64,000 nt of DNA from Erythrobacter sp. F6033 (GCF_023016005.1 NZ_JALKAZ010000001.1:1116001-1180000); one strand, 5' to 3'; shown: positions 54,299-63,467, counted from the first letter of the stretch. Numbers and translations are program-made. The notes: generated by a model not told the origin, from the sequence alone.

Positions 54299-54634
54299 AT
54301 GAGCGAAGAAAAGCCTGCACGAGAACCCATCGCTGAGGATGCGCGGATCGATGCGCTCGAAGCGCGGCTAAAAGCCGCAAACGAGCGCGAAGAGCAACGC
54401 ACGAAGCCAAAGGTCAAAGGGGCTGATGCGAATTATCGCAGCGGCAACCGGGTACTGGCGGATCTGCTTGGTGGGATTATCGGAGGCTCCGTTATCGGAT
54501 GGGCATTTGATGCCATTTTCGGAACGTTGCCCTGGGGTCTGCTGGTTGGCCTGTTCTTCGGGATAGGTGTCGCCTTCAGGAACATTATTCGAGCGGCGAA
54601 TAACAGCTCCGACGGGTCCGATACGGGATCTTAA
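54299..54634 (+). CDS. atpI: AtpI/AtpZ-like ATP synthase accessory protein
   Basis: About 111 aa from the ATG at 54299. A charged N-terminal segment (RIDALEARLKAANEREEQR) precedes a glycine-rich pair of membrane spans (LADLLGGIIGGSVIGWAFD and WGLLVGLFFGIGVAF), the AtpI/AtpZ plan. Such proteins help c-ring assembly or Mg2+ supply. It leads the F0 operon, 42 bp before atpB. Confidence 0.85.
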   Translation: MSEEKPAREPIAEDARIDALEARLKAANEREEQRTKPKVKGADANYRSGNRVLADLLGGIIGGSVIGWAFDAIFGTLPWGLLVGLFFGIGVAFRNIIRAANNSSDGSDTGS

Positions 54635-54676
54635 CCGGAGTTTTTCGCCGCAACTTTTATTAGGGACCGACCAAAA

Positions 54677-55468
54677 GTGGCAGCCGAACAGGCAAAAGTC
54701 GATCCGATGAAGCAATTCCAGCTTGAGCCGTTGTTCGGCTCTGAAAACTGGAAAGATGTTGCTGGCTTCGATATCGCGTTCACCAATTCCGCACTTTGGA
54801 TGGCCATCACGGTCGTCTTGCTTTGGGCGTTTGTAGCTGGTGGCATGAAGCGCGAGCTCGTGCCTGGCCGCTGGCAGATGGCGGTAGAGACCTTTACTGG
54901 CTTCATTGATGACATGCTCGAAGCGAACGTAGGCAAAGAAGGGCGCAAATATGTGTCCTACATCTTCAGCCTATTCATGTTCATCCTCTTTGCGAACCTT
55001 CTGGGCCTGCTGCCTATCGGGGTTGTTGGCCTCCATCCGTTTACGTTCACCAGTCACTTCACTGTGACAGGTGTGCTCGCTGTGCTCAGCTTCTCGATCG
55101 TCTTGATCGTCGGCTTTTGGAAGCATGGCATCAAATTCTTCACTCTGTTCGTGCCGCACGGAACGCCTGTTCCGATGGTTTTGCCGATCGCATTGATCGA
55201 GTTCTTCTCGTTCATGATCCGTCCTTTCAGTCTCGCGCTTCGTCTGTTCGTTGCGATGATGGCGGGCCACGTTCTGTTGAAAGTTCTCTCCAGCTTCGTG
55301 ATCGACGGCCTCAATGCGGGTGCCATGACAAGCGTCATCGTTGCCGTGCCAAGCTTTGCATTGATGATCGCTATCAGCGCGCTTGAGATCCTGGTTGCAG
55401 GCATTCAGGCATATGTTTTCGCTCTTCTAACATCGTTGTATATCAACGACGCAGAGCACCTTCACTAA
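54677..55468 (+). CDS. atpB: ATP synthase F0 subunit a
   Basis: Proton half-channel subunit, 263 aa, about six membrane spans. The essential arginine is in SLALRLFVAMMAGHVLL, and SALEILVAGIQAYVFALLTSLYI is the C-terminal helix. The start is GTG at 54677 (VAAEQAKVDPMKQF). Located between atpI and atpE. Confidence 0.96.
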   Translation: MAAEQAKVDPMKQFQLEPLFGSENWKDVAGFDIAFTNSALWMAITVVLLWAFVAGGMKRELVPGRWQMAVETFTGFIDDMLEANVGKEGRKYVSYIFSLFMFILFANLLGLLPIGVVGLHPFTFTSHFTVTGVLAVLSFSIVLIVGFWKHGIKFFTLFVPHGTPVPMVLPIALIEFFSFMIRPFSLALRLFVAMMAGHVLLKVLSSFVIDGLNAGAMTSVIVAVPSFALMIAISALEILVAGIQAYVFALLTSLYINDAEHLH

Positions 55469-55517
55469 GTTCACTAATTTCCATTCACACAGTTTTGATT
55501 TTCAAGGAGTTTTTACA

Positions 55518-55745
55518 ATGGAAGCAGAAGCAGCCAAGCTCGTAGGCGCAGGCCTTGCAGCAATCGGTGCCGGTATGGCAGCCATCGGCGTGGGTAACGT
55601 CTTTGGTTCGTTCCTCGAAAGCGCGCTGCGCAACCCAGGTGCGGCTGACGGTCAACAGGGTCGTTTGTTCATCGGCTTCGCCGCTGCCGAACTTCTCGGC
55701 CTGCTGGCGTTCGTCGTCGCGATGATCCTGATCTTCGTCGCTTAA
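55518..55745 (+). CDS. atpE: ATP synthase F0 subunit c
   Basis: 75-aa hairpin forming the rotor ring. First helix GAGLAAIGAGMAAIGVGNVFG with the glycine-rich packing motif, polar loop RNPGAADGQ, second helix with the proton-binding Glu in AAAELLGLLAFVVAMIL. AAGGAG is present before the ATG. A strong hairpin follows the stop. Confidence 0.97.
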   Translation: MEAEAAKLVGAGLAAIGAGMAAIGVGNVFGSFLESALRNPGAADGQQGRLFIGFAAAELLGLLAFVVAMILIFVA

Positions 55746-55764
55746 TCGACTTTATCTGATTTTG

Positions 55765-55795
55765 CGGGCTGGCGGCGTTTGCGCTGGCCAGCCCG
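55765..55795 (+). other. Hairpin between atpE and atpF'
   Basis: CGGGCTGGC (55765-55773) and GCCAGCCCG (55787-55795) form a perfect 9-bp stem with a 13-base loop, 20 bases after the atpE stop. It is not followed by a real T-run. Such a structure can stabilise the atpE message and help give the high c-subunit ratio. Confidence 0.6.
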
Positions 55796-55832
55796 TTGAT
55801 TTCCATATTCTAGCGAGCTTCGGACCCGGCCC

Positions 55833-56327
55833 ATGCCTCAGATAGCCCAACTTGCCGAATTCTGGTCGAGCCAGGTATTCTGGACTTTGATCTTTTTCGC
55901 GATCACATTTTTCGTGATCGGACGCGGAATGGTGCCCAAAGTCATGGGCACTGTTGAATTGCGCGACAACCAGATCAAAGAAGATCTGGCTGCTGCACAG
56001 TCAGCACGCGATGCGGCTGATCAACAAGAAGAAGCATGGCGTGAACGCGAGAATGAAAATCGCGTTGCCGCTCAGGGTGTGATCGCGGATGCCAAAGCCA
56101 AGGCGGCGGCAGCAAACGAGAAAAAGCTCGCGAGTGCGCAAAAGCGTCTCGACACCAAACTCGCTGAAGCCGAAGCCGAGATCGAAGCCGCCCGCGTAAG
56201 CGCAATGGCTGAAATCGAAGGCGTCGCCGCTGACGCAACCCAAGACATCGTCGTTCGTCTGTCAGGCGAAAAAGTCGACAAGCGCACCGCGCGTGCCGCA
56301 GTAAAGAAGGCTCTCACCAATGCCTGA
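55833..56327 (+). CDS. atpF': ATP synthase F0 subunit b'
   Basis: 164 aa with one N-terminal membrane span (FWTLIFFAITFFVIGRGMV) and a long Ala/Glu/Lys coiled coil. Two different b-type genes in tandem (b' then b) are usual in alphaproteobacteria. The stop overlaps the start of the next gene by eight bases. Confidence 0.93.
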   Translation: MPQIAQLAEFWSSQVFWTLIFFAITFFVIGRGMVPKVMGTVELRDNQIKEDLAAAQSARDAADQQEEAWRERENENRVAAQGVIADAKAKAAAANEKKLASAQKRLDTKLAEAEAEIEAARVSAMAEIEGVAADATQDIVVRLSGEKVDKRTARAAVKKALTNA

Positions 56328-56850
56328 TATCTTGACCATTCTGGCTGCAGCAGAGGGCGGCAAAGCAGCCCCCGCAGCATTTGGCGTGCAGGATTATATG
56401 TGGGTGTCGGCTGCGATGCTCATCCTGATTCTGGTCGCCGTGTGGAAAAAAGTGCCGGGCATGATCGTTGGCGGCCTCGATTCCAAAATTGCGGAGATCA
56501 AGCAGCAACTTGATGAAGCTAAGACGCTCCGCACCGAGGCCGAAACCCTTCGCAACGAATACGCTGCGAAGATCGCTTCCGCGGAGCAAGATGCTGAGAA
56601 GATGATGGAAGGCGCGCAGCGCGAAGCCGACGCAATCCTCGACAAGGCAAAGGCCGATGGTGAAGCCATGGTCAAACGCCGCAAGAAGATGGCCGAAGAC
56701 AAGATTGCCGCCGCTGAGCGCGATGCAATTGCCGGTGTGAAGGCAAAAGCCGTCGAAGCGGCTGCAGCTGCTTCCAAAACGCTTATCGCCGAGCGTCACA
56801 GCAGTGAGGCCGATGCCAAGCTCGCCGACGAAGTGATTGGTTCGCTCTAG
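56320..56850 (+). CDS. atpF: ATP synthase F0 subunit b
   Basis: 176 aa: a membrane span near residues 27-45 (YMWVSAAMLILILVAVW) and a long charged coiled-coil peripheral stalk (AETLRNEYAAKIASAEQDAEKM). Overlaps the b' gene and is followed by a terminator. F1 genes are not in the window, as expected when the atp operons are split. Confidence 0.93.
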   Translation: MPDILTILAAAEGGKAAPAAFGVQDYMWVSAAMLILILVAVWKKVPGMIVGGLDSKIAEIKQQLDEAKTLRTEAETLRNEYAAKIASAEQDAEKMMEGAQREADAILDKAKADGEAMVKRRKKMAEDKIAAAERDAIAGVKAKAVEAAAAASKTLIAERHSSEADAKLADEVIGSL

Positions 56851-56881
56851 GCGCTGGCGTACTCAATTTGAATTTAGGGAA

Positions 56882-56906
56882 GGGCGGTCCATTGGGCCGC
56901 CCTTTT
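56882..56906 (+). terminator. Rho-independent terminator of the F0 operon
   Basis: GGGCGGTCC and GGGCCGCCC form a 9-bp stem (one G-U) with a three-base loop and TTTT, 31 bases after the atpF stop. Confidence 0.85.
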
Positions 56907-56918
56907 CGTTTGCGCTGC

Positions 56919-57899
56919 CTATTTGCCGGGCTCAAACACAACTTTGCCGACAAGCTCGCGGTTCGCCATCGCCTCAAAGCCTTCTCGCCACGCGCTCAGC
57001 GGCAGCACGCGATCGATTGCGGGTTTGATACGCCCATTATTGGACAGATCTGCGATGGCGGCGTTGATGGCTGCGCCTCGCTCTGGAAAACGCCGCGCAT
57101 ATTCGCCCGCGCGCAATCCGACGATTGAGAAACCCTTGATCAAGGGAATGTTGGTGGCAACGTCCGCAATGCGCCCGCTCGTAAACCCAACGACGACCAG
57201 TTTCCCGGCGAAGGCAACGCAGCGGGTGGATTCGTCGAAAACATCGCCGCCGACCGGGTCGAACACGATATCACACAGCGCCCCGCCTGTGATCTCTTGC
57301 ACCTGCTCTCTGAACCGCCCTTCCGCGAGGATCACCGCGTCTGGCTTGTAAAGCGATTGGATCTGGGCGCGCTTGGCCTCAACACCGGTGGTCGCAATAA
57401 CCCTCGCACCCATCGACTTCGCTAAATCGATCGCAGCCAATCCCACACCGCCACTGGCTCCGTGTACGAGAACCCATTGGCCAGGCTGCAAATCGCACAG
57501 CTCGATCAGTCCAGTGAAGGCGGTTGAGTAAGCAGCTCCCAGCGCCGCTGCCGGGGCGTAGTCGATGCCATCCGGTATGTGCGAGAGGCCGCGTGCCGGG
57601 ATGCTGGCGATCTCTGCAAAGGCGCCAGTTTTGTTGCCGCCCATGACGCGGTCACCGACTGCAAAGCCGCTTTCAGCAGGCGCTTCGATCACTTCACCCG
57701 CCAGTTCCAGACCGCTTGTGAAGGGCACGTCCGGTTTGAACTGGTACTTGCCACGCGTCATCAACAGATCGGGATAGTTAAGCGAAGCCGCTTTGACCTG
57801 GACGAGCACGTCGTCCGCGCCGCGAGCCGGTTGAGGTATCTCGACCAGACGAGTGCCTGACAGGTCGTCCGACACAGATTCGACCCTGAGAGCCTTCAT
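56919..57899 (-). CDS. NADPH:quinone oxidoreductase-like MDR-family protein
   Basis: Medium-chain dehydrogenase/reductase without zinc cysteines, 326 aa from the ATG at 57899 (MKALRVESV); the frame is open 48 bases further upstream but overlaps gloB. NADPH-binding VLVHGASGGVGLAAIDLAKSMG is clear, with FTSGLELAGEVIEAP at the front. Likely reduces quinones or enones; the true substrate is unknown. It lies only 4 bp after the gloB stop. Confidence 0.88.
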   Translation of the reverse strand: MKALRVESVSDDLSGTRLVEIPQPARGADDVLVQVKAASLNYPDLLMTRGKYQFKPDVPFTSGLELAGEVIEAPAESGFAVGDRVMGGNKTGAFAEIASIPARGLSHIPDGIDYAPAAALGAAYSTAFTGLIELCDLQPGQWVLVHGASGGVGLAAIDLAKSMGARVIATTGVEAKRAQIQSLYKPDAVILAEGRFREQVQEITGGALCDIVFDPVGGDVFDESTRCVAFAGKLVVVGFTSGRIADVATNIPLIKGFSIVGLRAGEYARRFPERGAAINAAIADLSNNGRIKPAIDRVLPLSAWREGFEAMANRELVGKVVFEPGK

Positions 57900-57903
57900 G
57901 AGC

Positions 57904-58659
57904 CTAGAAGTTGTCCTTGGCTGCACGAAGCGCCGCAAAGGTCTCATGCGGCTCTGTGCCGCCCCATTTGGCCATCAGGGCGGGATCATCAGCCCTCAGA
58001 AAGGGGTTGGTCTCCAACTCGCGCTTAAGAACCGTGGGTACGGTCGGCTCGCCTCTCGCGCGCTTTTCATCGATCTCGGCAGCGTAGGCCTGAAGCGCCT
58101 CATTCTCAGGATCAGCGTGGAGCGCGAATTTCGCGTTCGCTTGCGTGTATTCATGCGCGCAATAGAGCGTCGTCGCGGTCGACATTCGCTTGATCCGCTC
58201 AAGACTGTTCCAGAACTGCTTGGGTTCGCCTTCAAACATTCGACCACAACCGAGCGCGAACACCGCGTCTCCGACAAACGCGATGCCTTCTTCGACGATG
58301 TGATAGGCGATGTGGCCATTGGTATGACCGGACACGTCGATGATTTGCGCGGTGTGCTCACCGAGATTGACGGTGTCGCCGTGGCTGACGATGCGATCGA
58401 TCTTCGAAAGCTTCTCTACCTCTTTGGGAGCCAGCACGCGCGCGCCGGTTGCTTCGACAATTTCAGCATTCCCACCCGCATGATCTGGATGCCAATGGGT
58501 GTTCCAGATATGCGTGATGGTCCAGCCCATAGCTTCGGCCTGACGCAGATATTCCTTTGCATCAGGCGTATCGATCGCGGCGGTGTCGCCGGTCACCCTG
58601 TTATGCAGCAGGAAGCCATAATTGTCGGACAAGCAAGGGAACTGATGGACTGTGAGCAT
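57904..58659 (-). CDS. gloB: Hydroxyacylglutathione hydrolase (glyoxalase II)
   Basis: Hydrolyses S-lactoylglutathione to lactate and glutathione. 251 aa with the metallo-beta-lactamase motif THWHPDHAGGN, further ligands in DVSGHTNGHIAY and VGDAVFALGCGRMFEG, and the CAHEYTQANAKFA segment with C-terminal substrate-binding helices. Probably co-transcribed with the quinone oxidoreductase gene. Confidence 0.93.
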   Translation of the reverse strand: MLTVHQFPCLSDNYGFLLHNRVTGDTAAIDTPDAKEYLRQAEAMGWTITHIWNTHWHPDHAGGNAEIVEATGARVLAPKEVEKLSKIDRIVSHGDTVNLGEHTAQIIDVSGHTNGHIAYHIVEEGIAFVGDAVFALGCGRMFEGEPKQFWNSLERIKRMSTATTLYCAHEYTQANAKFALHADPENEALQAYAAEIDEKRARGEPTVPTVLKRELETNPFLRADDPALMAKWGGTEPHETFAALRAAKDNF

Positions 58660-58708
58660 TGGGGTGATCCTCTCTTCACAATCAACCTAGACACCCGGCT
58701 CGCAATAG

Positions 58709-58746
58709 AAAAGGCCCGTCGGCGCAGATGCGCAGGCGGGCCCTTC
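58709..58746 (-). terminator. Rho-independent terminator of rpsA
   Basis: On the minus strand AAGGGCCCGCCTGCGC pairs with GCGCCGACGGGCCTTTT around a four-base loop (with internal mismatches), about 22 bases after the rpsA stop. Confidence 0.75.
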
Positions 58747-58768
58747 ATTAGCCATATTGGCGTCTGGC

Positions 58769-60478
58769 TTAGTCGTCGCTCTTCTTGAGAGCTTCGCCCA
58801 AGATGTCGCCGAGAGATGCGCCGCTGTCGGACGAACCGAACTGCTGCACTGCTTCTTTCTCTTCGGCGATCTGACGCGCCTTGATTGAGAAGTTTGGCTT
58901 TTTCGAACGGTCGAAACCGATAACCATCGCGTCGACTTTGCCGCCGACCTGGAAACGGTCAGGACGCTGCTCGTCACGGTCACGGCCGAGATCCGAACGC
59001 TTGATAAAGCCGGTTGCGCCATCGTCGCCAACCTGAACTTCGAGGCCGCCATCGCGAACTTCGAGGATCGATACAGTAACAACCTGATTCTTGCGGAGCG
59101 AGCCAGCTGCGGCTGCGCCTGCTTCTGTCGGTGCGCCTTTTTCGAGCTGCTTCATGCCAAGGCTGATGCGCTCTTTTTCGACGTCGACATCAAGAACAAC
59201 GGCTTTGACTTCTTCGCCCTTGCGGTGAAGCGCCAGTGCGTCTTCGCCCGAGATGCCCCAGGCGATATCTGACATGTGGACCATGCCGTCGACATCGCCG
59301 TCGAGGCCGATGAACAGACCGAATTCGGTCGCATTCTTGACTTCGCCAGTGACTTCGGCGCCGACTGGGAATTTCTCGGCAAACTCGTCCCATGGATTGC
59401 GCTGAGCCTGTTTGAGGCCAAGCGAAATACGGCGCTTCTCGCTGTCGACTTCGAGAACCAGAACATCGACTTCCTGGCTGGTCGAAACGATCTTGCCAGG
59501 GTGGACGTTTTTCTTGGTCCAGCTCATTTCCGAAACGTGGACAAGGCCTTCGATGCCAGCTTCCAGTTCGACGAATGCGCCGTATTCGGTGATGTTGGTC
59601 ACAACGCCGGAGAGTTTCGCACCCACTGGGTACTTCGCAGCGACGCCATCCCATGGATCGCTTTCCAGCTGCTTCATGCCAAGGCTGATGCGCTGCGTAT
59701 CGGAGTTGATACGGACGATCTGAACGGTGACAGTCTGACCGATTTCGATGATTTCACTCGGGTGGTTGACCCGCTTGTAGCTCATGTCGGTGACGTGAAG
59801 CAGACCATCGATGCCGCCGAGATCAACAAATGCACCGTAATCGGTGATGTTTTTCACAACGCCTTCGATAACCTGACCTTCGGCCAGCTTATCGATCAGC
59901 TCGCTGCGCTGTTCGGCGCGTGTTTCTTCAAGAACGGCGCGGCGCGAAACAACGATGTTGCCACGGCGACGGTCCATTTTGAGGATCTGGAACGGCTGCG
60001 GCACTTCCATCAGAGGAGTGACATCGCGAACCGGGCGAATATCGACTTGTGAGCCGGGCAGGAAGGCCACGGCGCCGTCGAGGTCGACTGTGAAGCCACC
60101 TTTGACGCGGCCGAAGATGCGGCCTTCGACGCGTACGCCTTCGCCGAATTCGTTTTCGAGCTTGTCCCAAGCAGCTTCGCGGCGGGCGCGGTCGCGGCTG
60201 AGCATAGCTTCGCCGTCGGCATTTTCGACGCGGTCGACATAGACTTCGACTTCGCTGCCGACTTCAAGACCGTGATCGTCTTCGCCGCGGGCAAATTCTT
60301 TGAGGTTGATGCGGCCTTCGGATTTGAGGCCTACGTCGATCACAGCCATGCCGGCTTCGATCGCGGTTACGGTGCCTTTGACAACGCGGCCTTCAAAGCC
60401 TTCGTCGCCGGCGCCGCCGAGTTGTTCGTTAAGGAGCGCTTCGAAATCGTCGCGCGTTGGGTTGGGCGAAGTCGCCAT
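58769..60478 (-). CDS. rpsA: 30S ribosomal protein S1
   Basis: 569 aa with six tandem S1 RNA-binding domains. Repeated GKxxGxVxNITxYGAFVxLG-type motifs are visible (VVKNITDYGAFVDLGGIDGLL, then VVTNITEYGAFVELEAGIEGL). It unfolds mRNA at the 30S platform. The start ATG has AGGAA upstream. It is downstream of cmk across a 407-bp gap. Confidence 0.98.
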   Translation of the reverse strand: MATSPNPTRDDFEALLNEQLGGAGDEGFEGRVVKGTVTAIEAGMAVIDVGLKSEGRINLKEFARGEDDHGLEVGSEVEVYVDRVENADGEAMLSRDRARREAAWDKLENEFGEGVRVEGRIFGRVKGGFTVDLDGAVAFLPGSQVDIRPVRDVTPLMEVPQPFQILKMDRRRGNIVVSRRAVLEETRAEQRSELIDKLAEGQVIEGVVKNITDYGAFVDLGGIDGLLHVTDMSYKRVNHPSEIIEIGQTVTVQIVRINSDTQRISLGMKQLESDPWDGVAAKYPVGAKLSGVVTNITEYGAFVELEAGIEGLVHVSEMSWTKKNVHPGKIVSTSQEVDVLVLEVDSEKRRISLGLKQAQRNPWDEFAEKFPVGAEVTGEVKNATEFGLFIGLDGDVDGMVHMSDIAWGISGEDALALHRKGEEVKAVVLDVDVEKERISLGMKQLEKGAPTEAGAAAAGSLRKNQVVTVSILEVRDGGLEVQVGDDGATGFIKRSDLGRDRDEQRPDRFQVGGKVDAMVIGFDRSKKPNFSIKARQIAEEKEAVQQFGSSDSGASLGDILGEALKKSDD

Positions 60479-60885
60479 AGAGGAAAAATTCCTGTTTACG
60501 TTTTGCTACCGGCCACCGGTTTTCCCGGGGTCTTAAACTGTCTCCCGCGCACTATTGCGTGGGCTAACAGGGCAAGAGGCCGAATGTCTCTGCGAGGCCG
60601 GATGCCACCGCAAAGGTTCTCTTGATCATTACAATCTTCGGGAACGTGCGCGCGCTTAAGCGAAAGTGTCCTGCAAAGCAAGCAATTTGCCGCCTGTCGG
60701 GGCACCTTGCATGACACAAACCGCAGTTGCGGAATCTGTGATTTTGCGTCCGCTACCCCCGTGAATGTCGGGCTTTGCAAGCTCTTGCGTGTGACTTTCC
60801 AATTCTTGGCCCAATTCTGGAACGGATGGTGGTGTTCGGTATTGCAAGAACACATCACAGTTTACCCGCTGTAGGAAAACGATTT
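60479..60885. other. 407-bp non-coding gap between cmk and rpsA
   Basis: No convincing gene. It must hold the rpsA promoter and leader. It contains CCGCAGTTGCGG, a small hairpin near 60721, and a tandem direct repeat (CCAATTCTTGGC then CCAATTCTGG at 60799-60820). An open frame of 65 codons on the minus strand (60656-60853) has no supporting features and I do not call it. Confidence 0.6.
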
Positions 60886-61509
60886 TTACCGGTTCAGCGC
60901 TTCTTTGACCGCATCCAGCACAGTTTCAAAAGCCTGTTCACGGTTGAAGCTGGTTGTGTCGATAACAAGCGCATCAGGCGCAGCCTTTAAAGGCGCGTCC
61001 GCCCGGTTGATGTCGCGGGCGTCGCGCTTTGCAATGTCGGCCTCGACATCTGCGAGCTGAATGTCGATGCCTCGATCCGTCATCTCCAGCCAGCGCCGCC
61101 GTGCACGCTCTTGGACACCCGCAGTGATGAAAAGCTTCACGTCTGCATCGGGAGCAATGACAGTTCCTATATCCCGCCCATCGAGCACCGCGCCGCCCGG
61201 TTGCATGGCAAAGGCACGTTGCCGTTCGAAAAGCGCTTTGCGAACAGCCGGGTGAACCGAGACGCGGCTTGCAAGACTTCCGGTTTCTTCGGATCTAAGA
61301 ATGGGATCAGCAAGAAGCGCGTCTGAAAAGCCGCATCCGGCCAATGCATCATCGGCATCATCGGGATCGCCGCCATTCTCGGCCACTTGTCTGCCCACCG
61401 CGCGGTATAACAAGCCGGTATCGAGATGCGGAATGCCGAAGTGATCTGCGATTTGCTTGGCAATCGTGCCTTTGCCCGAGGCAGTTGGGCCATCAACGGC
61501 GATAATCAT
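60886..61509 (-). CDS. cmk: Cytidylate kinase
   Basis: Phosphorylates CMP and dCMP. 207 aa with P-loop GPTASGKGTIAKQ, LDTGLLYRAVG, the DGRDIGTVIAPDADVKLFI segment and the RRRWLEM and RDARDINRADAPL motifs typical of Cmk. Its start overlaps the stop of the upstream small membrane gene by four bases. Confidence 0.96.
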   Translation of the reverse strand: MIIAVDGPTASGKGTIAKQIADHFGIPHLDTGLLYRAVGRQVAENGGDPDDADDALAGCGFSDALLADPILRSEETGSLASRVSVHPAVRKALFERQRAFAMQPGGAVLDGRDIGTVIAPDADVKLFITAGVQERARRRWLEMTDRGIDIQLADVEADIAKRDARDINRADAPLKAAPDALVIDTTSFNREQAFETVLDAVKEALNR

Positions 61510-61715
61510 GAGAAAATGTCCCGTGCTTTCTGCGGTGTGACGACACGGGCTTCTTTACGTTTCCAACGGTGGTGAAGAAAGAGAAAGCCCATACTTCCAA
61601 GGATGAGGTTCACCCCGAAATCGGCGAGATCGAATGCTCCATCATTCCTGTAAAGCACAGACCCGATCGCAAAGGCGAGTAGGGCAATTGCTGTCAGGAT
61701 TCGGCGCATAATCAC
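61506..61715 (-). CDS. Small membrane protein of unknown function
   Basis: 69 aa with two hydrophobic stretches (ILTAIALLAFAIGSVLY and FGVNLILGSMGFLFLHH) and a basic tail (RWKRKEAR). Not recognised. It overlaps both neighbours by four bases (ATGA junctions), so it is translated within the aroA-cmk operon. Confidence 0.7.
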   Translation of the reverse strand: MIMRRILTAIALLAFAIGSVLYRNDGAFDLADFGVNLILGSMGFLFLHHRWKRKEARVVTPQKARDIFS

Positions 61716-61981
61716 GCTGTGTTTGTGTCGGGCCTAGATCGATTGCGCAAGGCTTTGACGAGCCCGAAGATCGCGATTGCCGCCCAAAACCCTTCCAGCA
61801 CAAGGCTCGGCCAGTTGGTGTGCACCAACAGCGAGACTGTGAGCAAAGCCGCGCCGGTCAGGTTTGTGCCGTGCAGGATGTATGGGTTCGGTTCGTCGAC
61901 ATATGTCAGATACGCATACGCACCGATTATGCAGGCGGTGCCGATGAAGCCGATATAGCTATAGATATCGAGATCGCTCAT
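61712..61981 (-). CDS. CBU_0592-type small membrane protein
   Basis: 89 aa with about three membrane spans (YIGFIGTACIIGAYAYLTY, LTGAALLTVSLLVH, LVLEGFWAAIAIFGLVKAL). The YIGFIGxxxIIxAY opening and the central N(L)xGAxLL pattern match a small uncharacterised family of bacterial inner-membrane proteins. Its ATG overlaps the aroA stop by one base (TGATG). Confidence 0.75.
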   Translation of the reverse strand: MSDLDIYSYIGFIGTACIIGAYAYLTYVDEPNPYILHGTNLTGAALLTVSLLVHTNWPSLVLEGFWAAIAIFGLVKALRNRSRPDTNTA

Positions 61982-63414
61982 CAGCCCGCAGCTCCAGAAA
62001 GCAGATCCATAAAGGTCGGAAAGCTGGTTGCGATTGGCGCGGTGTCATCCACGCTCACACCGTCACGGCTCACGAGGCCTGCCACAGCCATGCTCATCGC
62101 AATCCTGTGGTCGAGCTTCGTTTCGACCGAAGCGCCCTTTGCGGTACCGCGCAGAGGCTCCCCGCCAGTGCCACGGATGGTTAAACCGTCTTCGTGCTCT
62201 TCGACATCTGCACCTGCGAGCGACAAGGCCGCCGCCATCGTCGCAATCCGGTCGCTTTCTTTGACGCGAAGCTCTTCAAGACCTGTTGTCCTCGTCGTTC
62301 CTTCGGCCAACGCTGCTGCGACGAAAAGCACGGGAAATTCATCGACCATGCTTGGAACAAGCGCGGGATCGATATCCGCGCCAGTCAGGGCGGAATGGCG
62401 GACACGCAAGTCGGCAACAGGCTCTCCGCCAACCTCGCGCTGGTCCAGTTCCTCTACGCGTCCACCCATTTGTCTTAGCGCATGAACAATACCGGCTCGG
62501 GTATCGTTCATGCCGACATTCTCGATGACAATGTCACTGCCCGGAATGATTAAGGCGGCGACCATGAAGAATGCGGCGGAAGATGGATCACCTGGCACAA
62601 TCACGTGCTGGGGCTTTAAGTCCGCTTCGCCATGGATTGATATGAGCCGCTCACCGTTTTGCTCTCCAATCTCCAACGTCGCGCCAAAGCCGGTTAGCAT
62701 GCGCTCTGTGTGGTCGCGCGTCGCTACAGGCTCAATCACACTTGTGATGCCCGGCGTATTGAGGCCCGCAAGCAAGACCGCGCTCTTAACCTGAGCGCTA
62801 GCAACAGGAAGCCGATAGGTGATCGGTACAGCAGGTGCAGCGCCTCTGAGCATCAGGGGGAGGGTGCCTCCCTGCGAAGCTTCAAAACTCGCGCCCATTT
62901 GACTAAGCGGCTCGATAACGCGGTTCATCGGACGCCCGGAAAGGCTAGCGTCGCCAGTGAAGGTCGCATTGAAGCCGTGGCTGGCGAGCAATCCCATCAA
63001 GAGCCGCGTCGATGTGCCCGAATTTCCCATGTCGAGAGCTTGTTTGGGCTCAAGCAGGCTGCCCAGACCAGCGCCATGCACATGCCATGTGCCTGCATCG
63101 TCACGCTCAATATACGCGCCGAGTTGGCGCATGGCCGATGCTGTGGCGAGTACGTCCTCGCCTTCCAGCAATCCTTGAATAGTGCTCTCGCCAACCGCCA
63201 GCGACGCAAACATCAATGATCGGTGGCTGATCGATTTATCACCCGGAACTCGGATCGTTCCAGTGAGCGCATTAGATGATTGAAAGGTATGGGCTGGCAA
63301 TTCTAACGGTCCGTAATTACTTGCGGCTAGGAGACGCGCGTCTTTGACAGTGCCCCATGCTTCTGGCAAGGCGCGCCGCGATCTTGATTCCGGAAGTTTC
63401 CGGTCCCAATACAA
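61981..63414 (-). CDS. aroA: 3-phosphoshikimate 1-carboxyvinyltransferase (EPSP synthase)
   Basis: Sixth step of the shikimate pathway. 477 aa with the substrate-binding GTIRVPGDKSISHRSLM and GNSGTSTRLLMGLLA motifs, and PGDPSSAAFF and LRVKESDR near the C-terminus. The frame's first start is a TTG at 63414; the first 40 residues are not typical of AroA, so the real start may lie closer to the GDKSISHR motif. First gene of the aroA-(two membrane proteins)-cmk-rpsA block. Confidence 0.94.
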   Translation of the reverse strand: MYWDRKLPESRSRRALPEAWGTVKDARLLAASNYGPLELPAHTFQSSNALTGTIRVPGDKSISHRSLMFASLAVGESTIQGLLEGEDVLATASAMRQLGAYIERDDAGTWHVHGAGLGSLLEPKQALDMGNSGTSTRLLMGLLASHGFNATFTGDASLSGRPMNRVIEPLSQMGASFEASQGGTLPLMLRGAAPAVPITYRLPVASAQVKSAVLLAGLNTPGITSVIEPVATRDHTERMLTGFGATLEIGEQNGERLISIHGEADLKPQHVIVPGDPSSAAFFMVAALIIPGSDIVIENVGMNDTRAGIVHALRQMGGRVEELDQREVGGEPVADLRVRHSALTGADIDPALVPSMVDEFPVLFVAAALAEGTTRTTGLEELRVKESDRIATMAAALSLAGADVEEHEDGLTIRGTGGEPLRGTAKGASVETKLDHRIAMSMAVAGLVSRDGVSVDDTAPIATSFPTFMDLLSGAAG

Positions 63415-63467
63415 TGTAGACTCGAGAGCCTGCCAGTTGAGCGGGCAAGACTAAGGACTGTTTGAGA

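Noticed and set aside
60656..60853. 65-codon minus-strand frame in the cmk-rpsA gap
   Set aside because: GTG start without a ribosome-binding site, no hydrophobic or domain signal; the region is better explained as the rpsA leader.
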